Assembly: GCF_007655305.1 (NCBI RefSeq)
Contig: NZ_VLOG01000029.1
Coordinates: 1-64,000, forward strand
Direction of reading: 5' to 3'
Origin: Algoriphagus algorifonticola
GTDB taxonomy: Bacteria; Bacteroidota; Bacteroidia; Cytophagales; Cyclobacteriaceae
DNA: 64,000 nt
In this document: in pieces, positions 7,807 through 17,555 of the stretch
How positions within the stretch are numbered: position 1 is the first letter of the stretch
How the letters are laid out: each line of letters starts with the position of its first letter
The notes under the pieces: model-generated
Seen by the model: only the letters and a program-made list of their open reading frames with translations
Told to the model about the DNA's origin: nothing
The model's database searches: none
Made by a program: the position numbers and the translations under genes

Positions 7807-9753
7807 TTATTCATTGTTTTGAAGAAACTTTGCTTTGGAAATGCTATCCAATTTTGCTCGGGTCAGTGAGTCAGCTACTTGCTTTTCTTCCTCAAATAAC
7901 TCGTCTTCCGACTCATTATTTTCCTTGCATGTAAGGCAGACAAGTCCAGCTTCATTGAATGCCCAAACTGTACTGGAACGTACATCTGAGGATCTAAAGC
8001 CATTTCTTCCCAAGGTATTTCTGATGATTTCCAAAATAGATCTCTCCATAATAAATGGCTTATCGTAAGGGATTTTCAAGACGAGCTTTAGTTTTTGAGC
8101 TCTGAATTTATCCAAATTGCTGATATCAAATCCTTCACTGAAAGTTAAAACTGAGTCCATCACCTGCACTTGGTAAGGGAAGGCCTTTGCATTTTCCATG
8201 GCTTCTGCTTTCGTTCTTCCACGGGAGAAATATTCCTGATCCAACACCAGAAGAGAATCAGAAGTACCTTCCAATTTCAGAGAAACTTCATTGAAAGTTG
8301 CCTCCTCACTCAAGGGGTCAAGTTGGAGTATCAAAATTCCCGGGCTTGGATTCAAAGCCTCAGAGGTTTTATACCAGTTCTCTTCTTTGAATTGAGCAAC
8401 AATTCTAGGGATTTGGAAGGCACATACTCCAACACAGAATATCCAAGCTGCAAAGGCTACCAATCCAAATCTGTTTCCAATCAGATTCTTTTTCACCAAG
8501 ACACTTAGGCCTGAAAGGATCAGAAGAATGCCCGGAATAATCAGTAGGAAAGATGCGCCTACTACCAACCAAACAGGAATTACATTGGAGATCAATTCTA
8601 TGGGAAGATTATCCATCATGATCTGGTATTCATCTGTGGTGAATACTCCCAGATACACTGACATGGCGATGATAGGAGCAATGGTCAGGGATAATCCTAT
8701 GAAGAATACGATCAAACCGAAAATCACTCGGATCACAGCCAGAAAGAATAACCCCAATGGACCCAAAGCTTTGCCTAGCGCATCAATCACTTGGCCTAGT
8801 ACCCGAAATGGCGCCAAGAGAATCTTTCTGGTTTGAGATTCCGGTTTAGGCGGCTGTGGGTTCAGATTTTCTTTAAGAGTAGAATCAATGTTATCCAAAG
8901 TAATCTCTCCACCTTTCATCCTAATTCTTTCAGTGATCGAGGTTGCCACAGGAGTAATGATCCACAGAATCAAATAAATCAATACACCAGATCCTCCTGC
9001 CAAGGTTAGGGCTACAAAGGCCAGTCTAGTCCAGATGACTTCTACGCCAAAGTAGGCTGCCAATCCACTGGCTACCCCACCCAAAGCTTTATCATCGGGG
9101 TTTCTATAGAGTTTTTTGATGTTTTTATCCTCCTCTACATCGTAGGAGACTGGGAGGATAATCCACAATACTATGTAGGCAACAATGGCGAAGAAGCCCA
9201 GACCTAAGTTAAATCTGAAATTATCCCATGGGAAAATATCAAAGGCATCGAATCTTAAATTTAGATTTCCTGAAAACAGCAAAAGGATAGCTATCAATCG
9301 GGTCCAAAGTGGGTCGATTGAGAAATAATTTGCTAATCCGGCGCAAACTCCACCCAAAATTTTCTTGGGCTCATTTCTCATGAGTTTCTTATAGCCTTTC
9401 TTTTCTGCATTCGGAGGAGTTACATATTTGTAAAAATCCTCCTGCTTGGAAGATTCCTTTTCTTCATCTGCTTCTTCCAATGTTTCCTCTACTGATACGA
9501 AATCAGCAATAGTTCCCATTTTTTCGATGAGTTTATCTACGTTCTCCGCTGTGATTACCTGTTTGTTGTTTTTCAGGTTGCTCAAGAAAATCTCCGCAAT
9601 TCGGTTTTCTATATCCGAGATGATTTCCTGATTGTCTTTGTAAGAAGAGAAATGTTTATTGATTGCATCCAGGTATTTTCTGAGCGTATCATATCCGTCT
9701 TCTTCTATGTGGAAAAGAATTCCACTAATATTGATGCTGATGGTCTTTTTCAT
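7807..9753 (-). CDS. Double PspC-domain membrane protein
   Basis: A 648-residue protein. Residues 1-65 (MKKTISINISGILFHIEEDGYDTL...) form the soluble N-terminal module often seen in Bacteroidota PspC proteins. Two PspC domains follow: about 120-205 (KKILGGVCAGLANYFSIDPLWTR) and about 212-275 (KALGGVASGLAAYFGVEVIWTR), each with transmembrane helices. Further helices occur at about 330-450. A C-terminal soluble domain (about 470-648) is probably periplasmic. PspC proteins take part in envelope-stress sensing, but the partners here are unknown. A PadR repressor lies 43 bp upstream on the same strand and probably controls it. Confidence 0.9.
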   Translation of the reverse strand: MKKTISINISGILFHIEEDGYDTLRKYLDAINKHFSSYKDNQEIISDIENRIAEIFLSNLKNNKQVITAENVDKLIEKMGTIADFVSVEETLEEADEEKESSKQEDFYKYVTPPNAEKKGYKKLMRNEPKKILGGVCAGLANYFSIDPLWTRLIAILLLFSGNLNLRFDAFDIFPWDNFRFNLGLGFFAIVAYIVLWIILPVSYDVEEDKNIKKLYRNPDDKALGGVASGLAAYFGVEVIWTRLAFVALTLAGGSGVLIYLILWIITPVATSITERIRMKGGEITLDNIDSTLKENLNPQPPKPESQTRKILLAPFRVLGQVIDALGKALGPLGLFFLAVIRVIFGLIVFFIGLSLTIAPIIAMSVYLGVFTTDEYQIMMDNLPIELISNVIPVWLVVGASFLLIIPGILLILSGLSVLVKKNLIGNRFGLVAFAAWIFCVGVCAFQIPRIVAQFKEENWYKTSEALNPSPGILILQLDPLSEEATFNEVSLKLEGTSDSLLVLDQEYFSRGRTKAEAMENAKAFPYQVQVMDSVLTFSEGFDISNLDKFRAQKLKLVLKIPYDKPFIMERSILEIIRNTLGRNGFRSSDVRSSTVWAFNEAGLVCLTCKENNESEDELFEEEKQVADSLTRAKLDSISKAKFLQNNE

Positions 9754-9796
9754 TGTCTTTTCAATTTAGGGTCTGCTGATCGGTGCAAAACTTTAA

Positions 9797-10126
9797 TCAA
9801 TTCTTGGAGGTGATTTCTTGGGTTGAATTGACTAGAGATGCCCAAGTTTCGGTGAGTGTTTGGAGAAAGTCTTTTCCTTTTTCTGTGATGGAATAATACT
9901 TTCTGGGCGGGCCGGATTCTGACTCCACCCAACGATACTCTACCAAAGCAGCAGTTTTGAGCCGATTGAGTAGGGGATACAGGGTTCCTTCCACCACGAT
10001 CATTTGAGCTTGGGTAAGCTCATCGATCAGGTCAGAAGTGTAAACTTCCCCTCTGGAAATTATATGAAGAACACATAACTCCAGAAGTCCCTTTCGCATT
10101 TGAATTTGTGTGTTGGCGACGTTCAT
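9797..10126 (-). CDS. PadR-family transcriptional regulator
   Basis: A small winged-helix repressor of 109 residues from the ATG at 10126 (MNVANTQIQMRKGLLELC), the start usual for this family. An upstream ATG at 10153 would add nine residues. The core 'LLELCVLHIISRGEVYTSDLIDEL' and 'VVEGTLYPLLNRLKTAALVEYRW', plus the wing 'PPRKYYSITEKGKDFL', are typical of PadR. PadR proteins usually repress the neighbouring operon and respond to envelope stress or small molecules. The PspC membrane-protein gene downstream is the obvious target. No operator was identified in the 10127-10384 gap. Confidence 0.92.
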   Translation of the reverse strand: MNVANTQIQMRKGLLELCVLHIISRGEVYTSDLIDELTQAQMIVVEGTLYPLLNRLKTAALVEYRWVESESGPPRKYYSITEKGKDFLQTLTETWASLVNSTQEITSKN

Positions 10127-10417
10127 GATTAGTGGTTTTTTTCGGGAATTCATTCTCCCGACACTTTTATATGAATGAAAAATGATACCAATCTTTTCTA
10201 AGCTACCTTGTATAACCTAATTCCTTGCTTTATTGATGCCCTAGGTGATACATTATTGAAATAAAACATCGATTTTGAGCTGTAAAAGGGAATTTTTAAT
10301 TAATCTTTTAAGTTGAAAAAAAAATAAATTATTTTCGGACGATGATTTTAAGATTATTTGATTTGTTAATATGCGTACATTTATGTGTCCGACAGCGAAC
10401 AGATACAGGACATTTGT

Positions 10418-11602
10418 ATGCTTATTTTCGAGGACTATAAGCTTCTAAAAGATTTTGGTTATTTTGGGATTGTGAAAGGAGACAGTACTATTCAATTTAT
10501 TTTTTTCTTCCTGCTTCTGGCAATCAGTTGTCAGAGTGAAATGGCGTTCTCCCAAGACCTCACCCCTAAATATTCCAATGAATTTTTGAACATAGGTGTA
10601 GGAGCCAGAGCATTGGGTATGGGTGGAGCACAGGTGTCTGCCACCAGAGATGTGACAGCAGCTTATTGGAATCCTGCTGGCTTGATGGGGGTCACTCATC
10701 AATATGAGGCAATGCTCATGCATGCTGAATATTTTGCAGGAATTGCCCAATATGATTATCTGGCTTTCACAACACCCCTCAAGAATGATAGTCAATTAGC
10801 AATTTCTTTGATCAGGTTTGGAGTGGATGATATTCCTGATACCCGTTTCCTTTATGATGCTAATGGAGCGCTGAATTATAATAATATTCAGTTTTTTAAT
10901 GCAGCAGATTATGCTTTGCTCTTGACTTACGCCAGGGATTTATCTGATCATTTCAAAGTCGGAGCTAATGCAAAAGTGATTCATAGAAATGTAGGAAAAT
11001 TCGCAAATGCCTGGGGCTTTGGTTTGGATTTGGGGGGAATGTATGTGAAAAAAAACCTGACTTTAGGTTTAATGCTAAGGGATATCACCACAACATTTAA
11101 TGCTTGGTCCCATAATGCGGAATTGGTGAGAGACATTTACTCCCAGACTAATAATGAGATTCCGGTGAATTCAGTCGAGCTAACCTTGCCTCGAGCAATT
11201 AGTAGCTTTACCTATGGTTTTACTGTTGGCAAACAGTTCAGTCTCTTAACTGCTGTGGATTTGGATATGACTTTTGACGGGCAGAGAAATACACTTATTT
11301 CTACCTCCCTTTTAAGCATAGACCCAAAGATGGGTTTGGAATTAGGCTATAAAAAGCTGGCATTCTTGCGAGCGGGTGTCAGCAACTTTCAGTATATCAA
11401 AGATTTTGATGGTGAAAAGTCTATGAGCATGATGCCAAGTGCTGGTTTGGGAGTTTTGCTGAGTGAAAAATTCCAAATTGACTATGCGCTTTCTGATATA
11501 GGAAATGTTTCAGAGACACCTTATTCCCATGTGTTTTCCGTGAAAGTTTCCCTGGAAAAAATGAAGGACGATTTTCGAAAATTTAAAGGATGGACCTATT
11601 GA
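10418..11602 (+). CDS. porV: Type IX secretion system outer-membrane shuttle protein PorV (LptO)
   Basis: A FadL-like barrel. The mature part opens 'KYSNEFLNIGVGARALGMGGAQVSATRDVTAAYWNPAGL', the hallmark of PorV, which carries CTD-tagged cargo from the translocon to the sortase PorU. Start choice is uncertain. The ATG at 10418 gives 394 residues with a long N-region. A GTG at 10472 would give a more usual signal peptide (KGDSTIQFIFFFLLLAISC). A GTG at 10385 is less likely. It overlaps porU by 13 bp, so the two are translationally linked. TACATTTA at 10376-10383 is a near-match to the Bacteroidota -7 box. Confidence 0.9.
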   Translation: MLIFEDYKLLKDFGYFGIVKGDSTIQFIFFFLLLAISCQSEMAFSQDLTPKYSNEFLNIGVGARALGMGGAQVSATRDVTAAYWNPAGLMGVTHQYEAMLMHAEYFAGIAQYDYLAFTTPLKNDSQLAISLIRFGVDDIPDTRFLYDANGALNYNNIQFFNAADYALLLTYARDLSDHFKVGANAKVIHRNVGKFANAWGFGLDLGGMYVKKNLTLGLMLRDITTTFNAWSHNAELVRDIYSQTNNEIPVNSVELTLPRAISSFTYGFTVGKQFSLLTAVDLDMTFDGQRNTLISTSLLSIDPKMGLELGYKKLAFLRAGVSNFQYIKDFDGEKSMSMMPSAGLGVLLSEKFQIDYALSDIGNVSETPYSHVFSVKVSLEKMKDDFRKFKGWTY

Positions 11603-14600
11603 AAAAGCTGTTCCTTACATATCTCCTGAGTTGCCTAGCATTGGGACTTTTTGCGCAGCAGGGTATATGGTACTCCTATGATCAAGTCTATTATAAGATT
11701 CCGACTGCAAAGGATGGGATTTACAGAATCAGCCCTGCAACACTTCAAAGTGCAGGAATAAATCTTAGCACCACAGACCCACGAAACATCCGGATGTTTC
11801 ATCGAGGAAAAGAAGTGGCCATTTATATTGAAGGGGAGCAAGACGGAAGACTGAATGAGGGAGACTACATTGATTTTTATGGGATTAGAAATGATGCTAA
11901 GCTAGACTCCATCCTTTATAGAGATGTTAAGCCTATCCCTAATCCATATTTTAACACCCATACCGATACTACCGCTTACTTTTTGACTATTGCTAATTCA
12001 CCAGGTAAGCGAATGGCTGTAAGAGGGACTCCAGCAGCAACTGCACCACAAATTCAGTCTTATCAATCTGAAAGACTTCAAGTATTTAGCGATCAGTATT
12101 CTCTTGGAATCAGTTATACCTTGGGCTTTCGCCTTTCTAGCTATGATCAGGGTCAAGGCTGGATGAGCTCAGTGATTTCAAAAGGAGCTACCCGCCAGGT
12201 TCCTTTTGGGGAATTAGGCGTCCCAGCATCATCAGGAGATCCTTATTTGGAAATTGGTTTGACAGGAAGATCGGCGAATGCTCATCGGGCCAGAATAACG
12301 GCAGGAGTTAGCGGGACCAGTCAGAGGCAGGTTGGTGTTCAGGACTTTTCTGGATTTAATACTGTTTTTGCCAGAATTCCACTCAGAATGACGGATTTCA
12401 ATGCCAATGGGAGTATCGTAATTTCCGTAGCTCCGATTGGGCCTGAAGCTGTGGATAATATATCTATTACTTATGCTAAAATTCGCTATTCCAAAAACAA
12501 AGGAACTGGTGATTTTGGATCAGAGTTGCTAATCAATCCTGCTGGAAATCAGCAAATTCAATATTCTTCTATTGCAGGGAATTATGCGGCACTTGAAATA
12601 TCCGATCCTTCCAATCCGGTTAGGGTTTCCTTATCGAAAAATTCAGGAAACCTAAGTTTACAAGCTGCGGTAGAAGGAAAAGAAAGTAAAATCTGGCTTG
12701 AAAATGAAGATGTAATCCAGAAAGTAACTGAGGTAAAACCTATCAAATTCAGAGACTACCTTGGTCAAGCCGCTGATTATATTTTGGTAGGGAGTAAAGC
12801 TTTACAAAGGCCTTCTAAGAATTTTCAAAATCCCTTAAAAGCATATGCGGAACATAGAGCTTCCCCTCAAGGCGGTGCTTATGATACCCTGACCTTAATC
12901 ATGGAGGATATCTACGATCAATTTGGTTATGGTGAAAGATCTCCGATTGCACTTTATGAATTTTTGAAGGCCTATTATCCTGTCCATAAACCTACCCATA
13001 TCTTGATGGCGGGAAGAGGTTTGGCTATCTACAGTACTGCTCGTGTGGGTGGTATTACCTATTTCTATCGAAATAATCCGGCAGTGTTTACTCAGCAAGA
13101 TTTAGTGCCGGTAGGTGGTTATCCTTTTTCTGATGTCGTCTTTACACTCAATTTAGATCCAGCTAATCCTGAGCTACCGGCCATGGCAATTGGGAGAATA
13201 CCTGCGAAGGACTCTCAACAGCTGGAAGATTATTTTTATAAAGCGATTGAAAAGGACTTGCTGGGCTTGGAGGCTCCATGGCAAAAAGAAATACTTCATT
13301 TAGGTGGAGGGGTTTCTGAGTTCGAATTGAACCGATATTTTAATTTTTTGAACGGGTTTAAAGGAATTGCTGAAGGACCATTTCTAGGAGGAAATGTGAC
13401 GACCTACAGAAAGCGGTCCAATAGTGTGGTGGAGGTCATTGATATCACGGGAGATTTGAATGAGGGAAGGTCTTTGGTGACTTTCTTTGGACATGGATCT
13501 CCAACCATTTTGGATATTGATATCGGCTTCGCTTCTGACCCAACAATCAATTATCAGAATAAAGGAAAATATCCTGTAATGCTGTTTAATGGCTGTGATT
13601 ACGGTAGTGCCTTTGGCACCAATTATACTCAAGGTGAAGATTGGGTCATCACTCCTAATAAAGGAGCTTCTAATATCATGGCGAATTCAGCCATTGGGGT
13701 GGATGTGTATTTAAGAAGGTATTCTGATGCCTTTTATTTGAATGCCTTTGCCGACAGCACCAAGATCTACCGTTCTGTAGGAGAAATAAAAATGGAGGCG
13801 GAAAGGTTTTTTGTGAGCAGGTACGGTACTGCTCCGCTAAACTATTCTCACATGGAACAAATGATTCTGATGGGAGATCCAGCGTTGCGCTTATTTCCGG
13901 CGGATAAACCTGATTATTTTGTCACGGAATCTGAGGCTAGAATTGAAAGTTTTGACAATGATCCCATATCGGCCCTTTCTGATAGTCTGAAATTGAATTT
14001 TGTATTAAGAAATATAGGAATCGTAGGCTTTGATTCCATTTCTTATCAAGTTCGAAGAAGACTTCCATCCGGAGAAGAAATTACTTATCCAATAGTAAAA
14101 ACTTCCGCTGTTAGTAGGTTGGACAGTCTTTCCTTTTCTATCCCTAACATAGGGGTAGCTTCTGCCGGTGAAAACACCATTATCTTAGAAATTAATCCTT
14201 CCAGAGAAGTGGAGGAAATGTCTTTTTCCAATAATCAGATTACCATTTCTCAATTTGTGCCTTTGAGTGGAACCCTCAATCTGTATCCTCTGGAATATGG
14301 GATTGTCAATCAAAAATCCATTGATTTAATCACACAGTTGCCGGGTAATAATCCTACTGACAGGACAGTAATCATGCAAATGGATACGACCTCCAATTTC
14401 AACTCGGCTTACCGAAAAGAGATTAGGTTGAGTTCTAAGGGTTTGGCAACTTGGAAAGTTGACCTTTTGCCGGGAGCTGATTCAGTCACTTATTTTTGGA
14501 GAACAAAATTCCAAGAGCCACGACCGGGAGAAACCGATTCTTGGAGCAGTTCCAGCTTTTCCTTTATTCCAAATGGGCCAGAAGGCTGGACGCAAAGAAC

Positions 14601-16611
14601 CTTCCAGCAAATCGCAGAAAACCAGTTGAGTAATCTAAACATCGATGAAGCTGAAAGAAAATTGGTTTACAAGGATGTCAATCTTGGAGTAGAAGTATTT
14701 ACAGTTGGTTCTGCAGTTGATACCCTATCTTTTAGAAATACGCAGTTTTATCTGAATAACGTTCCTCAGATTATCGATAACGTAAATAATGCGAATAGTC
14801 GACTTTGCCCAAATGGATCTCTGGGCTTGGTGACTTTTCAGCAAAAAACACTTCAACCATACCTGCCTATCCCAGTTCCTGGATTTGATATTTTGGACGG
14901 TCGCTCTTGTGGTAGACCACCTCAATTGATTCAAAGTATTCAAAATGCCTGGATTACTACACCTGGACAAACTATTTTAAGAGAGTTTACCAATAATGTG
15001 GAGCAGGGAGATTTCGTCATCATTTTCTCCGTTGGTAATGTGACATTTGACAGTTGGCCTGAGGAAGCCTATCAATTGATCAAGCAATTCGGTGCAAGTG
15101 AAGCTACACTTCGTGCCCTCAAGACTGGTGATCCCTATATCCTTTATGGAAGAAAGGGGATGAAACCAGGGGAAGCTTTGGAAATAGTTGGGAATCCAAA
15201 TATGGAAGTGCCATCCAATAAGCAGACTCTTTCTTTCAAGTCTCAGTTGAAAGGCTATCTGACGGAAGGCTATATTTTCACACCTAGAATTGGACCCGCC
15301 AGTTCATGGGAAAACTTTTTCCAGGCAGTGAAGGATAGACCTTGGATCAATGAGCAGGAGAAGACCTATTTTGATATTTTGGGAGTCAAAGAAAACGGCG
15401 AAGAAGAGGTGTTAATCAGCAATGAGAATTCCTCCCAATTAGATCTTTCTTTTATCAATTCCCAGTCCTATCCATATTTGCGCTTGCGGTATGAGATGAA
15501 TGATCCAAATTCAACTGCTCCAGCCGACCTAAAAAGATGGCAGGTGAATTTTCAGGGCGTACCTGAAGGAGCGCTAATCTTGAAAAACAACCAAGATCGA
15601 GTAAATCTTAGAGAAGGAGAATCAGGTAGTTTTAACTTCGAGTTTAAAAATGTCTCTATTTACGACTTCCCGGATTCCATTCAGGTGGACTGGAAGCTGA
15701 CCAATCTAAAATCCAGAAAGGTTGAATCCTTTTCTAAAAAATTTGCCGCTTTGAAGGCAGGAGAAAGTTTTACTCATACCATAGAATTCAACTCTATAGG
15801 AAAAGGTGGGGAGAATACTTTGGAGATTTTTGCCAATCCTAGAATTCTTCGAGAACAAACTTATAGAAACAATCAAATCGAGGTGGGAACATACTTTGTT
15901 GTTCAGGAAGATGATTCTCAGTCCTTGTTGGATGTAAATTTTGACGGGATATATATCATGGATGGGGACATTGTATCTCCGACTGTTTTGATCAATGCGA
16001 TATTAAAAAATGACCAATCGTTTTTGCATAAAACAGACACGGTTGGATTGGATATTTTCCTGAAAAAGAATTGTGATACCTGTGATTTTACCAGAATAAA
16101 TTTCTCCAATCCTAACTTGACTTGGACTCCAGCCAGTGATGAAAATGACTTTAGAGTTTCTTTCCAGCCAGGTCCTTTAGAAGATGGAGTCTATACCCTC
16201 AAAGTTCAGAATCAAGACTCACCTATGCCTTATGAGGTTACTTTTGAAGTGGTCAATGAGTCACAGATTTCAAACTTCTATCCTTATCCAAACCCATTCA
16301 GCACCAGTGTCCGGTTTGTGTTTACTGTGACTGGTTCGGAAGTTCCGGATCAAATCAAAATTCAAATCATGACTGTGACCGGAAAGGTAGTCAGGGAGAT
16401 TTTGCAGGATGAGCTAGGTCCTATCCGAATCGGGAATAATATCACTGAATATGCTTGGGACGGAAAAGATGAATTTGGAGATCAATTGGCCAATGGCGTG
16501 TACATTTATAGAGTTTTGATCCGAAAAAATGGACAATTCATGGAGCATAGACCTACTGCTGGTGATCGTGGATTTACCAGGGGTTATGGCAAAATGTACT
16601 TGCTTCGTTAA
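11590..16611 (+). CDS. porU: Type IX secretion system sortase PorU (C25 family)
   Basis: A 1673-residue secreted protein with a signal peptide (1-22, ending LFAQ). A beta-rich N-terminal region is followed by a gingipain-like C25 peptidase domain at about 390-760. His635 in 'FFGHGSP' and Cys669 in 'LFNGCDYGS' form the catalytic pair. Ig-like domains follow. A T9SS C-terminal domain (about 1580-1673, 'NFYPYPNPFSTSVRFVF...GVYIYRVLI') ends the protein. PorU cleaves CTD signals from cargo and links cargo to anionic lipopolysaccharide. It is longer than the Porphyromonas enzyme, as is common in environmental Bacteroidota. The stop codon overlaps that of the opposing gene. Confidence 0.93.
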   Translation: MDLLKKLFLTYLLSCLALGLFAQQGIWYSYDQVYYKIPTAKDGIYRISPATLQSAGINLSTTDPRNIRMFHRGKEVAIYIEGEQDGRLNEGDYIDFYGIRNDAKLDSILYRDVKPIPNPYFNTHTDTTAYFLTIANSPGKRMAVRGTPAATAPQIQSYQSERLQVFSDQYSLGISYTLGFRLSSYDQGQGWMSSVISKGATRQVPFGELGVPASSGDPYLEIGLTGRSANAHRARITAGVSGTSQRQVGVQDFSGFNTVFARIPLRMTDFNANGSIVISVAPIGPEAVDNISITYAKIRYSKNKGTGDFGSELLINPAGNQQIQYSSIAGNYAALEISDPSNPVRVSLSKNSGNLSLQAAVEGKESKIWLENEDVIQKVTEVKPIKFRDYLGQAADYILVGSKALQRPSKNFQNPLKAYAEHRASPQGGAYDTLTLIMEDIYDQFGYGERSPIALYEFLKAYYPVHKPTHILMAGRGLAIYSTARVGGITYFYRNNPAVFTQQDLVPVGGYPFSDVVFTLNLDPANPELPAMAIGRIPAKDSQQLEDYFYKAIEKDLLGLEAPWQKEILHLGGGVSEFELNRYFNFLNGFKGIAEGPFLGGNVTTYRKRSNSVVEVIDITGDLNEGRSLVTFFGHGSPTILDIDIGFASDPTINYQNKGKYPVMLFNGCDYGSAFGTNYTQGEDWVITPNKGASNIMANSAIGVDVYLRRYSDAFYLNAFADSTKIYRSVGEIKMEAERFFVSRYGTAPLNYSHMEQMILMGDPALRLFPADKPDYFVTESEARIESFDNDPISALSDSLKLNFVLRNIGIVGFDSISYQVRRRLPSGEEITYPIVKTSAVSRLDSLSFSIPNIGVASAGENTIILEINPSREVEEMSFSNNQITISQFVPLSGTLNLYPLEYGIVNQKSIDLITQLPGNNPTDRTVIMQMDTTSNFNSAYRKEIRLSSKGLATWKVDLLPGADSVTYFWRTKFQEPRPGETDSWSSSSFSFIPNGPEGWTQRTFQQIAENQLSNLNIDEAERKLVYKDVNLGVEVFTVGSAVDTLSFRNTQFYLNNVPQIIDNVNNANSRLCPNGSLGLVTFQQKTLQPYLPIPVPGFDILDGRSCGRPPQLIQSIQNAWITTPGQTILREFTNNVEQGDFVIIFSVGNVTFDSWPEEAYQLIKQFGASEATLRALKTGDPYILYGRKGMKPGEALEIVGNPNMEVPSNKQTLSFKSQLKGYLTEGYIFTPRIGPASSWENFFQAVKDRPWINEQEKTYFDILGVKENGEEEVLISNENSSQLDLSFINSQSYPYLRLRYEMNDPNSTAPADLKRWQVNFQGVPEGALILKNNQDRVNLREGESGSFNFEFKNVSIYDFPDSIQVDWKLTNLKSRKVESFSKKFAALKAGESFTHTIEFNSIGKGGENTLEIFANPRILREQTYRNNQIEVGTYFVVQEDDSQSLLDVNFDGIYIMDGDIVSPTVLINAILKNDQSFLHKTDTVGLDIFLKKNCDTCDFTRINFSNPNLTWTPASDENDFRVSFQPGPLEDGVYTLKVQNQDSPMPYEVTFEVVNESQISNFYPYPNPFSTSVRFVFTVTGSEVPDQIKIQIMTVTGKVVREILQDELGPIRIGNNITEYAWDGKDEFGDQLANGVYIYRVLIRKNGQFMEHRPTAGDRGFTRGYGKMYLLR

Positions 16612-17303
16612 GCTTTAGATTTTTTCCAATTCACCCAAATTCCCCAAATACTGATTAGGAGAAAAAGGAGGACAAAGCCTATTTGAATGGGATCATTCAG
16701 CTTTTCTCTCGCTCCTAAGAAATCATTGGCTAATATTCCTGCTAAAAAAGCCAAGATGGTCCTTGGAAGCATTCCTGGAATCCCATAAATCAACACTTGG
16801 CGAAGGGGAACCTGAAGGGAGGCAAATGAGAAATTAGAAATGGCGAATGGAATCACAGGACTGATTCTAATGAAGAAAATCAATTTGCCCTCATTGCTTT
16901 TCCTTTTTTCTAATTCGTTTAAGAATTCAGGGTTTTTGGCCTCCAATAGCTCTATGAGACCGGAGTTAAATAGTTTGCCTAAAAAGTAGCCTATGACATT
17001 CGCCATGGAATAAGCGAGGATAATGGCGGGTAATCCAGTCCAGCCCAACAGGAAACCGCTGATGACAGCACTTAGAGTAGTAGGTAAAAGAGCCAGTCCC
17101 ATTACCAAACTTGCAATCAAGATAAAGAGTAGATAAGCAATCCAGGAAAGGGAATCAAAGGCTAGCAGCAGTTGGTAATTTTTTAGGATCCATGCGCTGC
17201 CCAAAGCAGGACAAACTACCACCCATAACCAGCTTAAAGTTGCTAAAGGATAAATTTTTAGGTAATCGGGAAAGAAGTTGAAAATACTGCCCTTTTTTGT
17301 CAT
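16608..17303 (-). CDS. TVP38/TMEM64-family (VTT domain) inner-membrane protein
   Basis: A 231-residue protein with about six hydrophobic segments. The VTT/SNARE-associated core lies at about 65-190: 'LPTTLSAVISGFLLGWTGLPAIILAYSMANVIGYFLGK', then 'FFIRISPVIPFAISNFSFASLQVPLRQ' and 'GMLPRTILAFLAG', with the conserved R.SP.IPF motif. DedA/VTT proteins act as lipid scramblases or flippases, and this one may move lipids across the inner membrane. The substrate is unknown. It converges on porU, the two stop codons sharing TTAA. Confidence 0.88.
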   Translation of the reverse strand: MTKKGSIFNFFPDYLKIYPLATLSWLWVVVCPALGSAWILKNYQLLLAFDSLSWIAYLLFILIASLVMGLALLPTTLSAVISGFLLGWTGLPAIILAYSMANVIGYFLGKLFNSGLIELLEAKNPEFLNELEKRKSNEGKLIFFIRISPVIPFAISNFSFASLQVPLRQVLIYGIPGMLPRTILAFLAGILANDFLGAREKLNDPIQIGFVLLFLLISIWGIWVNWKKSKA

Positions 17304-17400
17304 ATTTGGTTACCCTTAGGGAGTGATTTCTCCCGCCACTACAAGTATACAGGAAGGAATTTATTTAAGTTTGATCCTGTTCGGATATTGTATTCATTAA

Positions 17401-17555
17401 TAAAAATAATCCAATGAAATCGAGCACGACGAGAACGACACCCACTGGCATGCCCCGATGTATCGGGGAAACTGTGCGACCTGCCTGCTGCAGGCAGGGA
17501 TTTCATCCCGATACTCGGGACAAGTTATGGCCATTAAAAAACAAATCATAATCAC
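17401..17555 (+). repeat. Leader repeat, mosaic copy B
   Basis: The element starts AATGAAATCGAGCACGACGA, holds CCCCGATG/TATCGGGG at 17453-17468, and ends AAACAAATCATAATCAC directly before the ATG at 17556. It shares these parts with copies A and C. This copy also carries two other hairpins: CCTGCCT/AGGCAGG at 17480-17498 and TCCCGA/TCGGGA at 17506-17520. It fills most of the 252-bp gap before the gene. Confidence 0.75.

Noticed and set aside
17304..17555. SAM riboswitch before the trans-sulfuration gene
   Set aside because: The gap is explained by the leader repeat and three simple hairpins; no riboswitch core was seen.
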